Below are positions 21,445-29,597 of a stretch of 40,840 bases of DNA, one piece after another. The notes beneath the pieces are model-generated. The model worked only from the letters and a program-made list of their open reading frames with translations. It had not been told where the DNA came from and did not search any database. Numbering within the stretch: position 1 is the stretch's first letter; each line of letters starts with the position of its first letter. The position numbers were made by a program, and so were the translations under genes. The stretch covers positions 1-40,840 of the forward strand of contig CACKOO010000011.1 of NCBI GenBank assembly GCA_902601765.1, read 5' to 3'. The stretch is from Hydrogenophilales bacterium (GTDB lineage: Bacteria > Pseudomonadota > Gammaproteobacteria > Burkholderiales > Eutrophovitaceae).

Positions 21445-22592
21445 ACGAGCTTGATTTGTTTGTAGACCTCTCACTTTATGTTCAAGCCAGGAAGTTATTC
21501 GGTCAACAAATAGCAAGTTTTGAAGAACGGGGAGCTATTTTTTACGGAGAAGTTATCTTAGCCGGTAGGGTAGTAAAAATAGTGTTTACTAACGGAAAAT
21601 TACACGGTGGTACTTTCGGTTATGAAGAAAGCCACCAGCTATTAAGAATTATTAAAGATAGTCGAACCGCTAATATCCCCATAGTTTTTTTTCTAGATTC
21701 AGGAGGGGCCCGGCTAAATCAAGGGTTTAGGGCTCTCGGTGCTTTCCGCGAAATGTATCGGGAATTACTCAAAACCAGGTTACAGGGAGTCCCTATGATC
21801 AGTGTAATTCTAAGAAACTGTTTTGGGGGGGCAAGTATGATAGCGGCGACTTGCTCTTATCGCATCTCCAGTGCACACTCGCGTTATGGCATGTCAGGAC
21901 CGAAACTAATTTTTGGGCATGATTTACTCATTAAAGATACCCAAAGAGGCGGTAATTTAATTAGTGATAATTTCGGTGGAAAAGCTAGGTTCAAAATGGG
22001 TGCCTTCGACGACCTATGTGAGGATAATCCAGTAGCGTACAAAATTCTTTTAGAAAGTTTTTTGGGGACTCATTATCAATTTGATATTGATTTGAAGGTA
22101 TTTCATGAGATCTTAAAAAAAAGATTATTACATCATTTGCCTAAACATAAAACTCATGACAATCACCATAATATTTTATTTGGTGATGGCTGTCCGGTGG
22201 GGGCTGTTGAATCACTTTTACTAGCCGACCATTTGCTCAGTGCGCAGGCGGGTGAAAAATTTACTATATGTCTAGATTCCCCAAGCCATGCAATGACCTT
22301 ATTCGATGAGGCATTAGTGCTTTCGGATTATATGTCTCATTTAGCACTTTGTTTAGCTCAAACAAAGAAACGTAATATCACGGTAGAACTTGATATTAAG
22401 AATCAAGCAGGTGGTGGCGTATATGTTTCTCTTGCATCTGGTTGTGATAGGGTTAGATCTCATAAAAATACTAAATTTTCTTTGCTTCCTAACAAGGCTG
22501 TCAGTGCTATTTTGGGCAAAGACGTGAGAATACAAAAATCTTCCGACGAATTACTAGAATATAAAGTTATTGATAAATTTATTGCAAAATGA
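21429..22592 (+). CDS. Fused malonate decarboxylase beta/gamma-like carboxyltransferase-decarboxylase (MdcD-MdcE-like)
   Basis: A 387-residue crotonase-fold protein with two carboxyltransferase halves in one chain. The N-terminal half resembles MdcD/AccD/PccB: FLDSGGARLNQG at about 88-99 and RNCFGGASMIAATCSYRIS at 129-147, which form the CoA/oxyanion pocket. The C-terminal half (from about residue 247) resembles MdcE: a conserved GGGVYVSLASGCDRV stretch at about 328-342, then LLPNKAVSAILGKD. No Cys4 zinc finger of AccD is present. In known malonate decarboxylases these halves are separate subunits and act on malonyl-ACP together with MdcA and MdcC; neither of those is present here. With a malonyl-CoA synthetase gene directly after it (overlapping stop/start), it may decarboxylate malonyl-CoA. 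Function is inferred, fold is solid. Confidence 0.7.
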   Translation: MVQNLNELDLFVDLSLYVQARKLFGQQIASFEERGAIFYGEVILAGRVVKIVFTNGKLHGGTFGYEESHQLLRIIKDSRTANIPIVFFLDSGGARLNQGFRALGAFREMYRELLKTRLQGVPMISVILRNCFGGASMIAATCSYRISSAHSRYGMSGPKLIFGHDLLIKDTQRGGNLISDNFGGKARFKMGAFDDLCEDNPVAYKILLESFLGTHYQFDIDLKVFHEILKKRLLHHLPKHKTHDNHHNILFGDGCPVGAVESLLLADHLLSAQAGEKFTICLDSPSHAMTLFDEALVLSDYMSHLALCLAQTKKRNITVELDIKNQAGGGVYVSLASGCDRVRSHKNTKFSLLPNKAVSAILGKDVRIQKSSDELLEYKVIDKFIAK

Positions 22593-24112
22593 AAAATCAA
22601 AATTTTTACACATTACTTCTTGATTCGATGCAAATGCATCCAGCTAAAATAGCTATAGAATGTGAAACAGGGATTAAATTGACATATTCAGAATTAATAA
22701 AAAAAACAACCGAATATGCGGCTAACTTATTGAGCATGCGGGCTAGACCAGGTGACCGAGTACTCGTGCAGGTTAATAAGACACCAGAGGCTTTAATATT
22801 GTACCTCGCTTGTTTAAGGGTCGGATTAGTTTATGTTCCTTTGAACACGGCCTACACAAAAAGAGAAGTAGCCTATTTCGTTGATGATGCTGAGCCAAAA
22901 GTTATCGTGGGGGATTTACAGACAATAAACTCTTTAAAGGATTTATTAAAAAATAAGTTAACCACACGTGTGATTACTATTGATGAAATTGCAGTAGCTC
23001 CTGATAGTATAGATTTTCCTCGTACTATCAGTAAGCGTAAATCAACTGACTTGGCGGTATTGATTTACACCTCAGGTACGACCGGGTTGTCAAAGGGTGC
23101 TATGCTCACCCACGAAAACTTATCAAGCAATGCCAAGGCTTTGGTGGAGTCTTGGGGGTTTAGCGAAACTGATATTATTTTGCACGCATTACCAATTTTT
23201 CATATTCACGGGCTTTTTGTAGCTAGCCACTGCCCACTGATGGTTGGGGCAAAAATAAATTGGCACAATAGTTTCAAGGTAAAAAATGTGATTACTGCTT
23301 TCAAAAAATCAACGATTTTTATGGGTGTACCAACTTATTATTCAAGAATATTATTGGACGCGGCGTTAAATATTGATTCTTGCAAGAGCATTCGGTTATT
23401 CATATCTGGTTCCGCTCCTTTGATCGAGGAGATTCATAAAAATTTTTTGCAACGTACAGGAAAAGTTATTTTAGAAAGATATGGCATGTCAGAGGCTGGC
23501 ATTATTACATCAAATCCTCTAAAGGGAGAGCGTCGAGTAGGAACGGTGGGGTTAGCCATAGACAAATATCAGATTCGAGTGATTGGTAATGATCAAAAAA
23601 TTGTAAGTAATGGGAAAATTGGAAGTATTCAAATTAGGGGTCGTAGTCTTTTTGATGGTTATTGGAAAATGCCAGAAAAAACTAAAATAGAATTTACTAA
23701 AGATAGGTGGTTTAGAACGGGAGATCTCGGTAGTGTAGATGAGTCTGGTTACCTTACCATAGTGGGCAGGGAAAAAGATATGATTATATGCGGAGGCTAC
23801 AACGTGTACCCCAAAGAGATAGAGCAATTAATTCAAAGAAATTCAAAGGTAGCAGAAGTTGCAGTTGTTGGAGTACCTCATCAAGATTTCGGAGAAGTTG
23901 TAGTTGCTGCTATCGTTCTCAAGAAAGGTAAGTCAATAGACAAAGATAATCTTCTAGCTTTTTTGGAAAAAAATCTGGCTAATTTTAAAACTCCCAAAGT
24001 TATTTTTGTCGTCCCCAACTTTCCAAAAAACGCTATGGGTAAAGTTCAAAAAAATCGCATCAGAGATCAATTGGTGTCTCAACCAGAAGTCGCTCTTTTT
24101 AACAAGAAATAA
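22589..24112 (+). CDS. Malonyl-CoA synthetase (MatB-like acyl-CoA ligase)
   Basis: A 507-residue ANL-superfamily adenylate-forming enzyme. The P-loop motif YTSGTTGLSKGAM is at about 160-172, RYGMSEAGIITSNP near 297 followed by GERRVGTVGLA (the pattern of MatB malonyl-CoA synthetases rather than of acetyl-CoA or fatty acid ligases), RTGDLG near 377, GREKDMIICGGYNVYPKEIE near 392, and catalytic Lys K485 in MGKVQK. The expected reaction is malonate + ATP + CoA to malonyl-CoA + AMP + PPi. Its ATG overlaps the stop of the carboxyltransferase gene, so the two are coupled. It is the last gene of the liv operon and converges on tauE. Methylmalonate or a related dicarboxylate is possible as substrate. 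Confidence 0.78.
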   Translation: MKNQNFYTLLLDSMQMHPAKIAIECETGIKLTYSELIKKTTEYAANLLSMRARPGDRVLVQVNKTPEALILYLACLRVGLVYVPLNTAYTKREVAYFVDDAEPKVIVGDLQTINSLKDLLKNKLTTRVITIDEIAVAPDSIDFPRTISKRKSTDLAVLIYTSGTTGLSKGAMLTHENLSSNAKALVESWGFSETDIILHALPIFHIHGLFVASHCPLMVGAKINWHNSFKVKNVITAFKKSTIFMGVPTYYSRILLDAALNIDSCKSIRLFISGSAPLIEEIHKNFLQRTGKVILERYGMSEAGIITSNPLKGERRVGTVGLAIDKYQIRVIGNDQKIVSNGKIGSIQIRGRSLFDGYWKMPEKTKIEFTKDRWFRTGDLGSVDESGYLTIVGREKDMIICGGYNVYPKEIEQLIQRNSKVAEVAVVGVPHQDFGEVVVAAIVLKKGKSIDKDNLLAFLEKNLANFKTPKVIFVVPNFPKNAMGKVQKNRIRDQLVSQPEVALFNKK

Positions 24113-24134
24113 GAGTAATTAAGCGATTTTATGG

Positions 24135-24935
24135 TCAAGTGACAAAAAACCCCCAGGCCATTTTGCTAGCTAGAAAAAATAATAAAATCGCAAAGATTTT
24201 TTTCAATGAATCGCCAGTCATATTATGCGCGACCCGGGCACCAAACGGAACTGTGACTAAAGTTCCAATAATAACTCCCAACAAGGCCGGAATGTAAACG
24301 TAGCCTAATGAAAATGGAGGTAGTAGTGGTTCGCCCAATCCGTTATAAATATACCCGATTGATCCTGAGACAGCTATCGGAAAACCTAATGCGGCAGAAG
24401 TTCCAACGGCCTGAATAATTGGAACTCTGCACAAGACCATTAATGGAATCGAAATTACGCCTCCGCCAGCTCCTACTAAACTAGATATAATACCAACTAC
24501 TATCGCGGCAATTGATAAACCCATATGCCCAGGAAGATTTCTTTTTATGGTGTTTTTCGAGTCAAAAAAAAGTTTAATCGAGGAATAGTAAACAAACAAA
24601 ACAAAAAATATAGCCAAGGATTTAGAGTCTAAGAAATCAGCAACGAAAGTCCCTAATAAAGTCCCAAATATCAAGCCAGGTGCGGCAATCTTGAATATAT
24701 CCCATCTTACAACGCCACGACTGTGATGCTGCTTAACACTAGATATGGAAGTAAAAATTATACTAGTAATTGTGGTGCCAAGTGCAATATGTAATATTCG
24801 CGCGCTGTCAAAACTTTGGGCCGTGAAGGCAAAAACCAAAAGTGGCACGAGTGTTGTACCTCCTCCAATTCCTAACATTCCGGCAATAAAACCGACTATT
24901 AAGCCGATGAAAATATAACCAAAGAACCAATCCAC
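24135..24935 (-). CDS. TauE/SafE-type anion permease (TSUP family)
   Basis: A 266-residue polytopic membrane protein with the internal duplication typical of the TSUP family: GMLGIGGGTTLVPLLV in the first half and SSLVGAGGGVISIPLMV in the second. Members move sulfite, sulfonates or other organic anions. The start is GTG at 24935, 3 bases after the stop of the EVE gene, so the two are cotranscribed. It converges on the MatB-like gene with 22 bases between them, so it is not part of that operon. The substrate cannot be told from sequence. Confidence 0.85.
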   Translation of the reverse strand: MDWFFGYIFIGLIVGFIAGMLGIGGGTTLVPLLVFAFTAQSFDSARILHIALGTTITSIIFTSISSVKQHHSRGVVRWDIFKIAAPGLIFGTLLGTFVADFLDSKSLAIFFVLFVYYSSIKLFFDSKNTIKRNLPGHMGLSIAAIVVGIISSLVGAGGGVISIPLMVLCRVPIIQAVGTSAALGFPIAVSGSIGYIYNGLGEPLLPPFSLGYVYIPALLGVIIGTLVTVPFGARVAHNMTGDSLKKIFAILLFFLASKMAWGFFVT

Positions 24936-24938
24936 TGG

Positions 24939-25397
24939 TCAGCGACACATATTCATTATTTCAGCCCACTCTTTCTTTGTAATAGGAGTGATTGATAATC
25001 TATTTCCCCGTTTGAGAATCTGAAGAGTCGCAAGTTTAATATTATTACGGATATCATGGAGTGGGATAAGGACTAATTTTTCTTTGAATGTTACTTCGAC
25101 ATTAAACCATCGTGGATTTTGCACATTAGATTTAGGGTCATAATATTTATTATTGGGGTCAAATTGAGTCTTGTCAGGGTATGCACTTTTGGTCACTTCC
25201 ATTATCCCCGTAATACCAGGCTTGGGGCAGCTGGAATGATAAAAAAAAGCAAAATCTCCTATGTTCATGGAATCTCGCATGAAGTTTCGTGCTTGGTAAT
25301 TACGTATGCCGTCCCATGGCTCGGTCTGATTAGGCCTTGATTTAAGGTCATCAATGCCGAAAACTTGAGGCTCAGATTTCATTAACCAGTATTTCAT
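24939..25397 (-). CDS. EVE-domain protein
   Basis: A 152-residue single-domain EVE protein: MKYWLMKSEPQVFGIDDL, WDGIRNYQARNFMRD and GDFAFFYHSS are the family's conserved blocks. EVE domains have a PUA-like fold and are thought to recognise modified bases in RNA or DNA; the enzymatic role of stand-alone bacterial members is not known. The ATG start is at 25397, about 40 bases downstream (minus strand) of the 6S RNA gene. The order zapA, 6S RNA, EVE is one I associate with betaproteobacteria. Confidence 0.92.
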   Translation of the reverse strand: MKYWLMKSEPQVFGIDDLKSRPNQTEPWDGIRNYQARNFMRDSMNIGDFAFFYHSSCPKPGITGIMEVTKSAYPDKTQFDPNNKYYDPKSNVQNPRWFNVEVTFKEKLVLIPLHDIRNNIKLATLQILKRGNRLSITPITKKEWAEIMNMCR

Positions 25398-25436
25398 TAA
25401 ATTGTTTTACCCTAGCGCTAATTTGAGAAAAATTAG

Positions 25437-25616
25437 AATACCCCCGCAAATGCCGTTAGGCCATTATCTTGAACCGTGAGTTCAAGGCGGATCGTTTCCC
25501 GACTGCTTCAGGTGCTTCCAAATAAGACTCACACAACAGCAATCTAGTAGTCAACAATCCTGATATGTATACATTGGTTCAAAAATATTGAAACCTTAAC
25601 GAACATTGCAGGGGCA
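25437..25616 (-). ncRNA. ssrS: 6S RNA
   Basis: On the minus strand this 180-base region has the 6S RNA layout. The 5' part CCCCTGCAATGTTCG resembles the E. coli 5' arm (CUGAGAUGUUCG) and pairs with the 3' part CATTTGCGGGG to close the molecule. The conserved internal hairpin CTTGAAC-TCACG-GTTCAAG lies at 25468-25486, and a GGAAGCACCTGAAGC segment matches the region before the central bubble. 6S RNA mimics an open promoter and sequesters sigma-70 RNA polymerase in stationary phase. It lies directly after zapA, the conserved location in proteobacteria. The exact ends are estimates. Confidence 0.85.
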
Positions 25617-25931
25617 TTAAAACAGATCATCCTGAGCGGTTAACGATTTTTCTATAGCCTCTGTTGCTAATATAATTCTACTCTTTAGCGCCCCGATATC
25701 CAAATCGCCCTCCAACTTGGTTGTTAAGAGCTCATGCGCAATATTCAGCGCTGCCATGATGGCGATTCTTTCCACCCCAATTACTTTTCCGTTGTCGCGA
25801 ATTCCTTGCATACGTGCGTCCACGAATTCGACGGTTCTTATCAGCTCATTTTTTTCTTTTTCGTCGCATGCGACACTGAACTGTCGTCCGAGAATGGTGA
25901 CATCTATATTAGTGGTGTTCGGGTTACTCAC
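25617..25931 (-). CDS. zapA: Cell division protein ZapA
   Basis: A 104-residue ZapA, which bundles FtsZ filaments at the division site. The N-terminal head reads NIDVTILGRQFSVACDEKE, and the C-terminal part is a long helix (EFVDARMQGIRDN... then ERIAIMAALNIAHELL) forming the tetrameric coiled coil. It overlaps the upstream ZapB-like gene by four bases (ATGA), and its stop is immediately followed by 6S RNA on the same strand, so one transcript may span them. Normal length. Confidence 0.94.
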   Translation of the reverse strand: MSNPNTTNIDVTILGRQFSVACDEKEKNELIRTVEFVDARMQGIRDNGKVIGVERIAIMAALNIAHELLTTKLEGDLDIGALKSRIILATEAIEKSLTAQDDLF

Positions 25932-26128
25932 GAATTATCCGCGTTATTTTGTTTGACAAGAGTTTCGAGCCGATTGATAGCGACGTTTACTTTATGATTC
26001 AAAGTATCATTTTCATTACGCATATTAGCTATTTGCTGTCTTAGGGCAAGATTATTTGCCTGCAATTTATTACAGTTTTGAATTAATTGCTCAATTTTCT
26101 CATTCAGTGTTGTGAATTCAGCATTCAT
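25928..26128 (-). CDS. Small ZapB-like coiled-coil protein
   Basis: A 66-residue protein that is almost wholly a heptad-patterned coiled coil (MNAEFTTLNEKIEQLIQNCN, then LALRQQIANMRNENDTLNHK). Small coiled coils of this type (TIGR02449-like) sit just before zapA in betaproteobacteria, and ZapB itself is a ZapA partner, so a role in Z-ring organisation is likely but inferred. I chose ATG 26128; an in-frame TTG at 26164 would overlap the -35 of the promoter described separately. The gene and zapA overlap by four bases. Confidence 0.82.
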   Translation of the reverse strand: MNAEFTTLNEKIEQLIQNCNKLQANNLALRQQIANMRNENDTLNHKVNVAINRLETLVKQNNADNS

Positions 26129-26134
26129 ACCCAA

Positions 26135-26164
26135 ACTATAATAGTAAAAACCTTTGCTAGTCAA
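26135..26164 (-). promoter_or_regulatory. Sigma-70 promoter for the ZapB-like/zapA genes, apparently giving a leaderless mRNA
   Basis: On the minus strand TTGACT (26164-26159) and TATAGT (26140-26135) are separated by 18 bases. The -10 ends only 6 bases before the ATG at 26128, so transcription would start at, or within a base of, the A of the start codon. No ribosome binding site could then be present in the mRNA. Confidence 0.55.
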
Positions 26165-26202
26165 CTAGTAAGGATCGGTTTTAGAACCTTTTTATAAGTG
26201 AC

Positions 26203-26865
26203 TTAGTAGAATTTCACTAGCCGGGTAATTCTTTCTCGATTATTTTCTTTGCGCCACCTGTTGGTATCTCTGAGTGAGAAAACACAACCACAATACTCCT
26301 GCTGATAAAATTTCTCAGATTTAGAAATTTCGATCATCCGTTGTGCTCCTCCTTTTTTACGCCAATTAAAAGTCCAATATGATAAATTCGAGTACCTATT
26401 TGCCGCTTGTAAACCAGACTTATTTATCTGTTCCATGTTTTTCCACCGAGAAATGCCTAGGCTACTTGTAAATACTTTGTAATCGTTTTCCTTCGCGAAA
26501 AGGGCGGTACGTTCAAATCGCATGTCAAAACAAAGGGTACATCGATGTCCTCGCTCAGGTTCGTTTTCAAACCCTTTAACTCTAGAAAACCAATTTTTCG
26601 TATCGTAGTCAGCATCTATAAATTCAATACCTAATTTGTCACAATATCTTTTATTCTCATCTTTTCTCATAAGATATTCTTCTTTAGGGTGAATGTTGGG
26701 GTTATAAAAAAACACCGTTTGTTTTACTCCTGACACATGAATTGCCTCAATCACCTCTCCCGAGCAAGGTGCGCAACAAGAGTGCAACACGAGTTTTTTC
26801 TCGCCGTTAGGGACGTCAAGGGCTACTCGTTTGTACTCGCTCTTTGAGAGTGGATTATTTTTCAA
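26203..26865 (-). CDS. queH: Epoxyqueuosine reductase QueH
   Basis: A 220-residue QueH (formerly DUF208), which reduces epoxyqueuosine to queuosine in the anticodon of tRNA-Asp, Asn, His and Tyr. The cysteines that hold the iron-sulfur cluster and nearby iron are all present: HSCCAPCSG at 28-36 and CTLCFDMR at 109-116, plus CGC near 192-194. QueH is the cobalamin-independent alternative to QueG. The start appears to be TTG at 26865; no ATG or GTG lies between it and an upstream in-frame stop. It is divergent from msbA. Confidence 0.93.
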   Translation of the reverse strand: MKNNPLSKSEYKRVALDVPNGEKKLVLHSCCAPCSGEVIEAIHVSGVKQTVFFYNPNIHPKEEYLMRKDENKRYCDKLGIEFIDADYDTKNWFSRVKGFENEPERGHRCTLCFDMRFERTALFAKENDYKVFTSSLGISRWKNMEQINKSGLQAANRYSNLSYWTFNWRKKGGAQRMIEISKSEKFYQQEYCGCVFSLRDTNRWRKENNRERITRLVKFY

Positions 26866-26976
26866 TTTTTCGTTAACTTGCTGGGTAAATTTTTCTAACG
26901 CGATTACATTAGAAGTCTATATAAATTGATATCAGATGGATTGTATACTATATGGCCAGGTGAGATAATAGTAACC

Positions 26977-28734
26977 ATGTCAAAATCTACTTCCGGTGTA
27001 TCCCTCTATTGGAGATTACTAACCCACGTTGCTCCTTACAAAAGCGTTTTTGCAATATCAATTTTTGGTATGGTGCTAATGGCTTGTACCGAAGTAGCGT
27101 TGCCTATTGCCGTAAAACCTTTCTTGGACGGAACTTTTATAGATAAAGATCCTTTCCTGATAACGTGGACGCCGGTTTTTTTAATCTTACTCTTTATGTT
27201 GCGGGGAATAGGAGGGTTCCTGGGGCAATATGCCGCTGCTTGGGTAGGTAATAAAATCGTAGCAGACTTGAGAGTCAAGATGATGGATCATCTCATTTTA
27301 CTTCCAGTCGGATATTTTCAGGAAAAAAACTCAGGTAGCATTATCTCACGGTTTACTTATGATGTTTCTCAAGTTACTCAAGCAGCTACCCAAGTAATCA
27401 CCGTGCTTGTAAAAGACTCGCTCACCATAATTGGTTTGTTGGGGTATCTGATGTATTTGGATTGGCAACTCACGCTTATAACTTTTGTCATGATTCCTCC
27501 AATCGCAATTGTGGTTCGTTTTTTCAATGCTAAGCTTAGACACACTAGCCAAGCCACACAAACTGCCATGGGTGATTTGACCCAAGTGGTTCAAGAAGTC
27601 ATTGATTGTATTAAGGTGGTTAAAATCTTTGCCGGGCAGACACATGAAAAGAAAAAATTTTTTAATGCAACAGAAACGATTAGAAGATGGATAATGCGTC
27701 AGACTGCAGCAGCAGTGGGTAACGTTCCTGTCGTACAGCTTTTGGCAGCTTTTGCAACCGCTATTGTTGTTTATTATGTTTCTCTCGAAGCTCAGAAAGA
27801 TACAGCTACTGTTGGAGGATTTGTTTCTTTCTTGGCAGCCATGTTGATGCTAACGGCACCCTTAAAGAGGCTTACCGGAGTATCTGAGCATTTACAAAGA
27901 GGTATAGCGGCGGCCGATACTGTATTTTCGTTAATAGACGCTACACCCGAGAGAGATAACTTAAGTGAAGAAATTATAATAATAGACGGTGATATTAAAT
28001 TCAATCAGGTAACTTTTGTATATAAGCGGTCAAAGAAACCAGCCATAGATGGCCTAGATTTAGAAATAAAAAAAGGAGAGACGGTAGCCTTGGTGGGAAG
28101 CTCGGGAGGAGGTAAAACTACCGTCGCTAATTTGTTAGCCAGGTTTTATGAGCCTCAAACAGGGCAAATATTTATAGACGGTTTAGATATTTCCAAATTG
28201 CAATTAAAAAATTTGCGCCAGCACATAGCGCTAGTAAGTCAAGAGGTAGCCCTTTTTAATGATACCGTAGCAGCAAATATCGCTTATGGGAAAGCAACGG
28301 GTAATCTACCCATGCAAAAAATTATACAAGCTGCAGATGGAGCGTTTGCAAAAAATTTTATTTTAGAAATGTCTGACGGCTTTAACACGATTATCGGAGA
28401 AAAAGGGGTCCGTCTTTCCGGGGGGCAAAAACAGAGAGTGGCTATTGCCAGGGCATTTTTCAAGAATGCGCCGATACTAATTTTAGATGAAGCCACATCA
28501 GCGCTTGATCCTGAGTCGGAGAAGTTTATCCAAGCCGCCCTGAACTCTTTAATGCAAGGGCGCACTGCTCTTGTTATCGCACATAGGTTATCTACCATTG
28601 AGTCAGCCGATCGAATTGTAGTACTTGAAGATGGAAAATTACAAGAAATTGGAACACATGAAGAATTATTAAAATTAAATAAGCGTTATGCGCATCTTTA
28701 TAATACTCAATTTGAGGAAAAGCCTCTTGATTGA
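26977..28734 (+). CDS. msbA: Lipid A export ATP-binding/permease protein MsbA
   Basis: A 585-residue half-transporter with six membrane helices followed by an ABC ATPase; the homodimer flips lipid A-core across the inner membrane. The MsbA-type segment LLPVGYFQEKNSGSIISRFTYD is present. The ATPase has GSSGGGKTT at 374-382 (Walker A with Gly in place of the usual Ser), LSGGQ at 480-484, and LILDEATSALD near 502-512. The ATG at 26977 (MSKSTSG) is preferred; a TTG at 26926 would add 17 residues with no family support. A -10-like TATACT at 26944-26949 lies upstream. Its end overlaps thiD. Confidence 0.92.
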   Translation: MSKSTSGVSLYWRLLTHVAPYKSVFAISIFGMVLMACTEVALPIAVKPFLDGTFIDKDPFLITWTPVFLILLFMLRGIGGFLGQYAAAWVGNKIVADLRVKMMDHLILLPVGYFQEKNSGSIISRFTYDVSQVTQAATQVITVLVKDSLTIIGLLGYLMYLDWQLTLITFVMIPPIAIVVRFFNAKLRHTSQATQTAMGDLTQVVQEVIDCIKVVKIFAGQTHEKKKFFNATETIRRWIMRQTAAAVGNVPVVQLLAAFATAIVVYYVSLEAQKDTATVGGFVSFLAAMLMLTAPLKRLTGVSEHLQRGIAAADTVFSLIDATPERDNLSEEIIIIDGDIKFNQVTFVYKRSKKPAIDGLDLEIKKGETVALVGSSGGGKTTVANLLARFYEPQTGQIFIDGLDISKLQLKNLRQHIALVSQEVALFNDTVAANIAYGKATGNLPMQKIIQAADGAFAKNFILEMSDGFNTIIGEKGVRLSGGQKQRVAIARAFFKNAPILILDEATSALDPESEKFIQAALNSLMQGRTALVIAHRLSTIESADRIVVLEDGKLQEIGTHEELLKLNKRYAHLYNTQFEEKPLD

Positions 28735-29563
28735 TTACACCAACAAAAAGATTCCCAACATACTAACAATTGCAGGCTTTGATCCGTCAGCAGGTGCGGG
28801 AGTTTTAGCAGATATTAAAACCATTGGTGCACTACGGGCTCATGGCTGTGCAGCTTTAACTTGTTTGACTATTCAAAATACTCAAGGCGTAAGTCGATCA
28901 GATCATTTAACCGCTGAATTTGTATCAAAACAAATAAGCACAATCCTTTCAGATATCAGTGTGGAAGCTATCAAAATAGGAGTTGCGGCAAATAAGACTA
29001 TTATTGATGCTATTGCTGAGCAAATATCAAAATATCCCAAGATACCTATTGTTCTGGATACAGTGTTTTCAGTATCGGCAAATGAATTTCAGTTTTTAGA
29101 TAAATTAGCTTTGGATGCCCTAACAAATCAGTTATTACCGTTAGCCAACATAATTACCCCAAATTTGGATGAGGCAGCTATTTTAATGAAAAAAAACAAA
29201 CCAAAAGATGTAACGGAAATGATATCAATGGCTAAAGATATACATCGCGATTTGGGTTTCGTGGCTGGGCAGTTGGTTTACTTAAAAGGAGGACATTTGG
29301 ATGATAAAATATCGCCAGATGTTATTTTCGATGGTACAGACATAGTTGAATTATCAACAGAAAAAATTGACAGAAAAAATACGCGAGGGACAGGGTGCAC
29401 ATTGTCAGCTGCCATTGCTGCTCTGATTCCACAAACAGAATCTCTTTTAGATGCGTGTTGCGGGGCAAAAAAATATGTTACACAAGCCATTTCGAAATCT
29501 ACTGACCAGTGTTTTGGAAAAGGACGGGGTTCTCTCAATCATTTTTACAATTTTTTTAATTAA
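28727..29563 (+). CDS. thiD: Hydroxymethylpyrimidine/phosphomethylpyrimidine kinase ThiD
   Basis: A 278-residue ribokinase-fold kinase that phosphorylates HMP and HMP-P to HMP-PP for thiamin synthesis. The N-terminal substrate motif is IAGFDPSAGAGVLADIK, and the C-terminal anion-hole motif is TRGTGCTLSAAIAA with the catalytic Asp/Cys region. The probable start is TTG at 28727, overlapping the msbA stop by 8 bases; an ATG at 28688, 47 bases inside msbA, is also in frame. No other thiamin gene or TPP riboswitch is nearby. The gene converges on polA with a 34-base gap. Confidence 0.9.
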   Translation: MIDYTNKKIPNILTIAGFDPSAGAGVLADIKTIGALRAHGCAALTCLTIQNTQGVSRSDHLTAEFVSKQISTILSDISVEAIKIGVAANKTIIDAIAEQISKYPKIPIVLDTVFSVSANEFQFLDKLALDALTNQLLPLANIITPNLDEAAILMKKNKPKDVTEMISMAKDIHRDLGFVAGQLVYLKGGHLDDKISPDVIFDGTDIVELSTEKIDRKNTRGTGCTLSAAIAALIPQTESLLDACCGAKKYVTQAISKSTDQCFGKGRGSLNHFYNFFN

Positions 29564-29597
29564 GCCGAAACTTTTATTTTAGATACTTTTGTTGACA

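Noticed and set aside
24135..24935. The TauE/SafE permease as a malonate carrier belonging to the neighbouring malonate-type operon.
   Set aside because: It is on the opposite strand, converges on that operon, and is coupled to the EVE gene instead. Proximity alone does not support the link.
26170..26196. Hairpin GGTTTTAGAACC followed by TTTTTAT on the plus strand as a terminator.
   Set aside because: The T run is on the plus strand, but the genes on both sides are on the minus strand, so it has nothing to terminate; the stem is also short.
26944..26954. TATACTATATG occurs both upstream of msbA and at the thrB start (32417-32427), a possible shared regulatory element.
   Set aside because: It is AT-rich and short. 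At msbA it is a plausible -10, whereas at thrB it runs into the start codon; two copies are not evidence of a motif.
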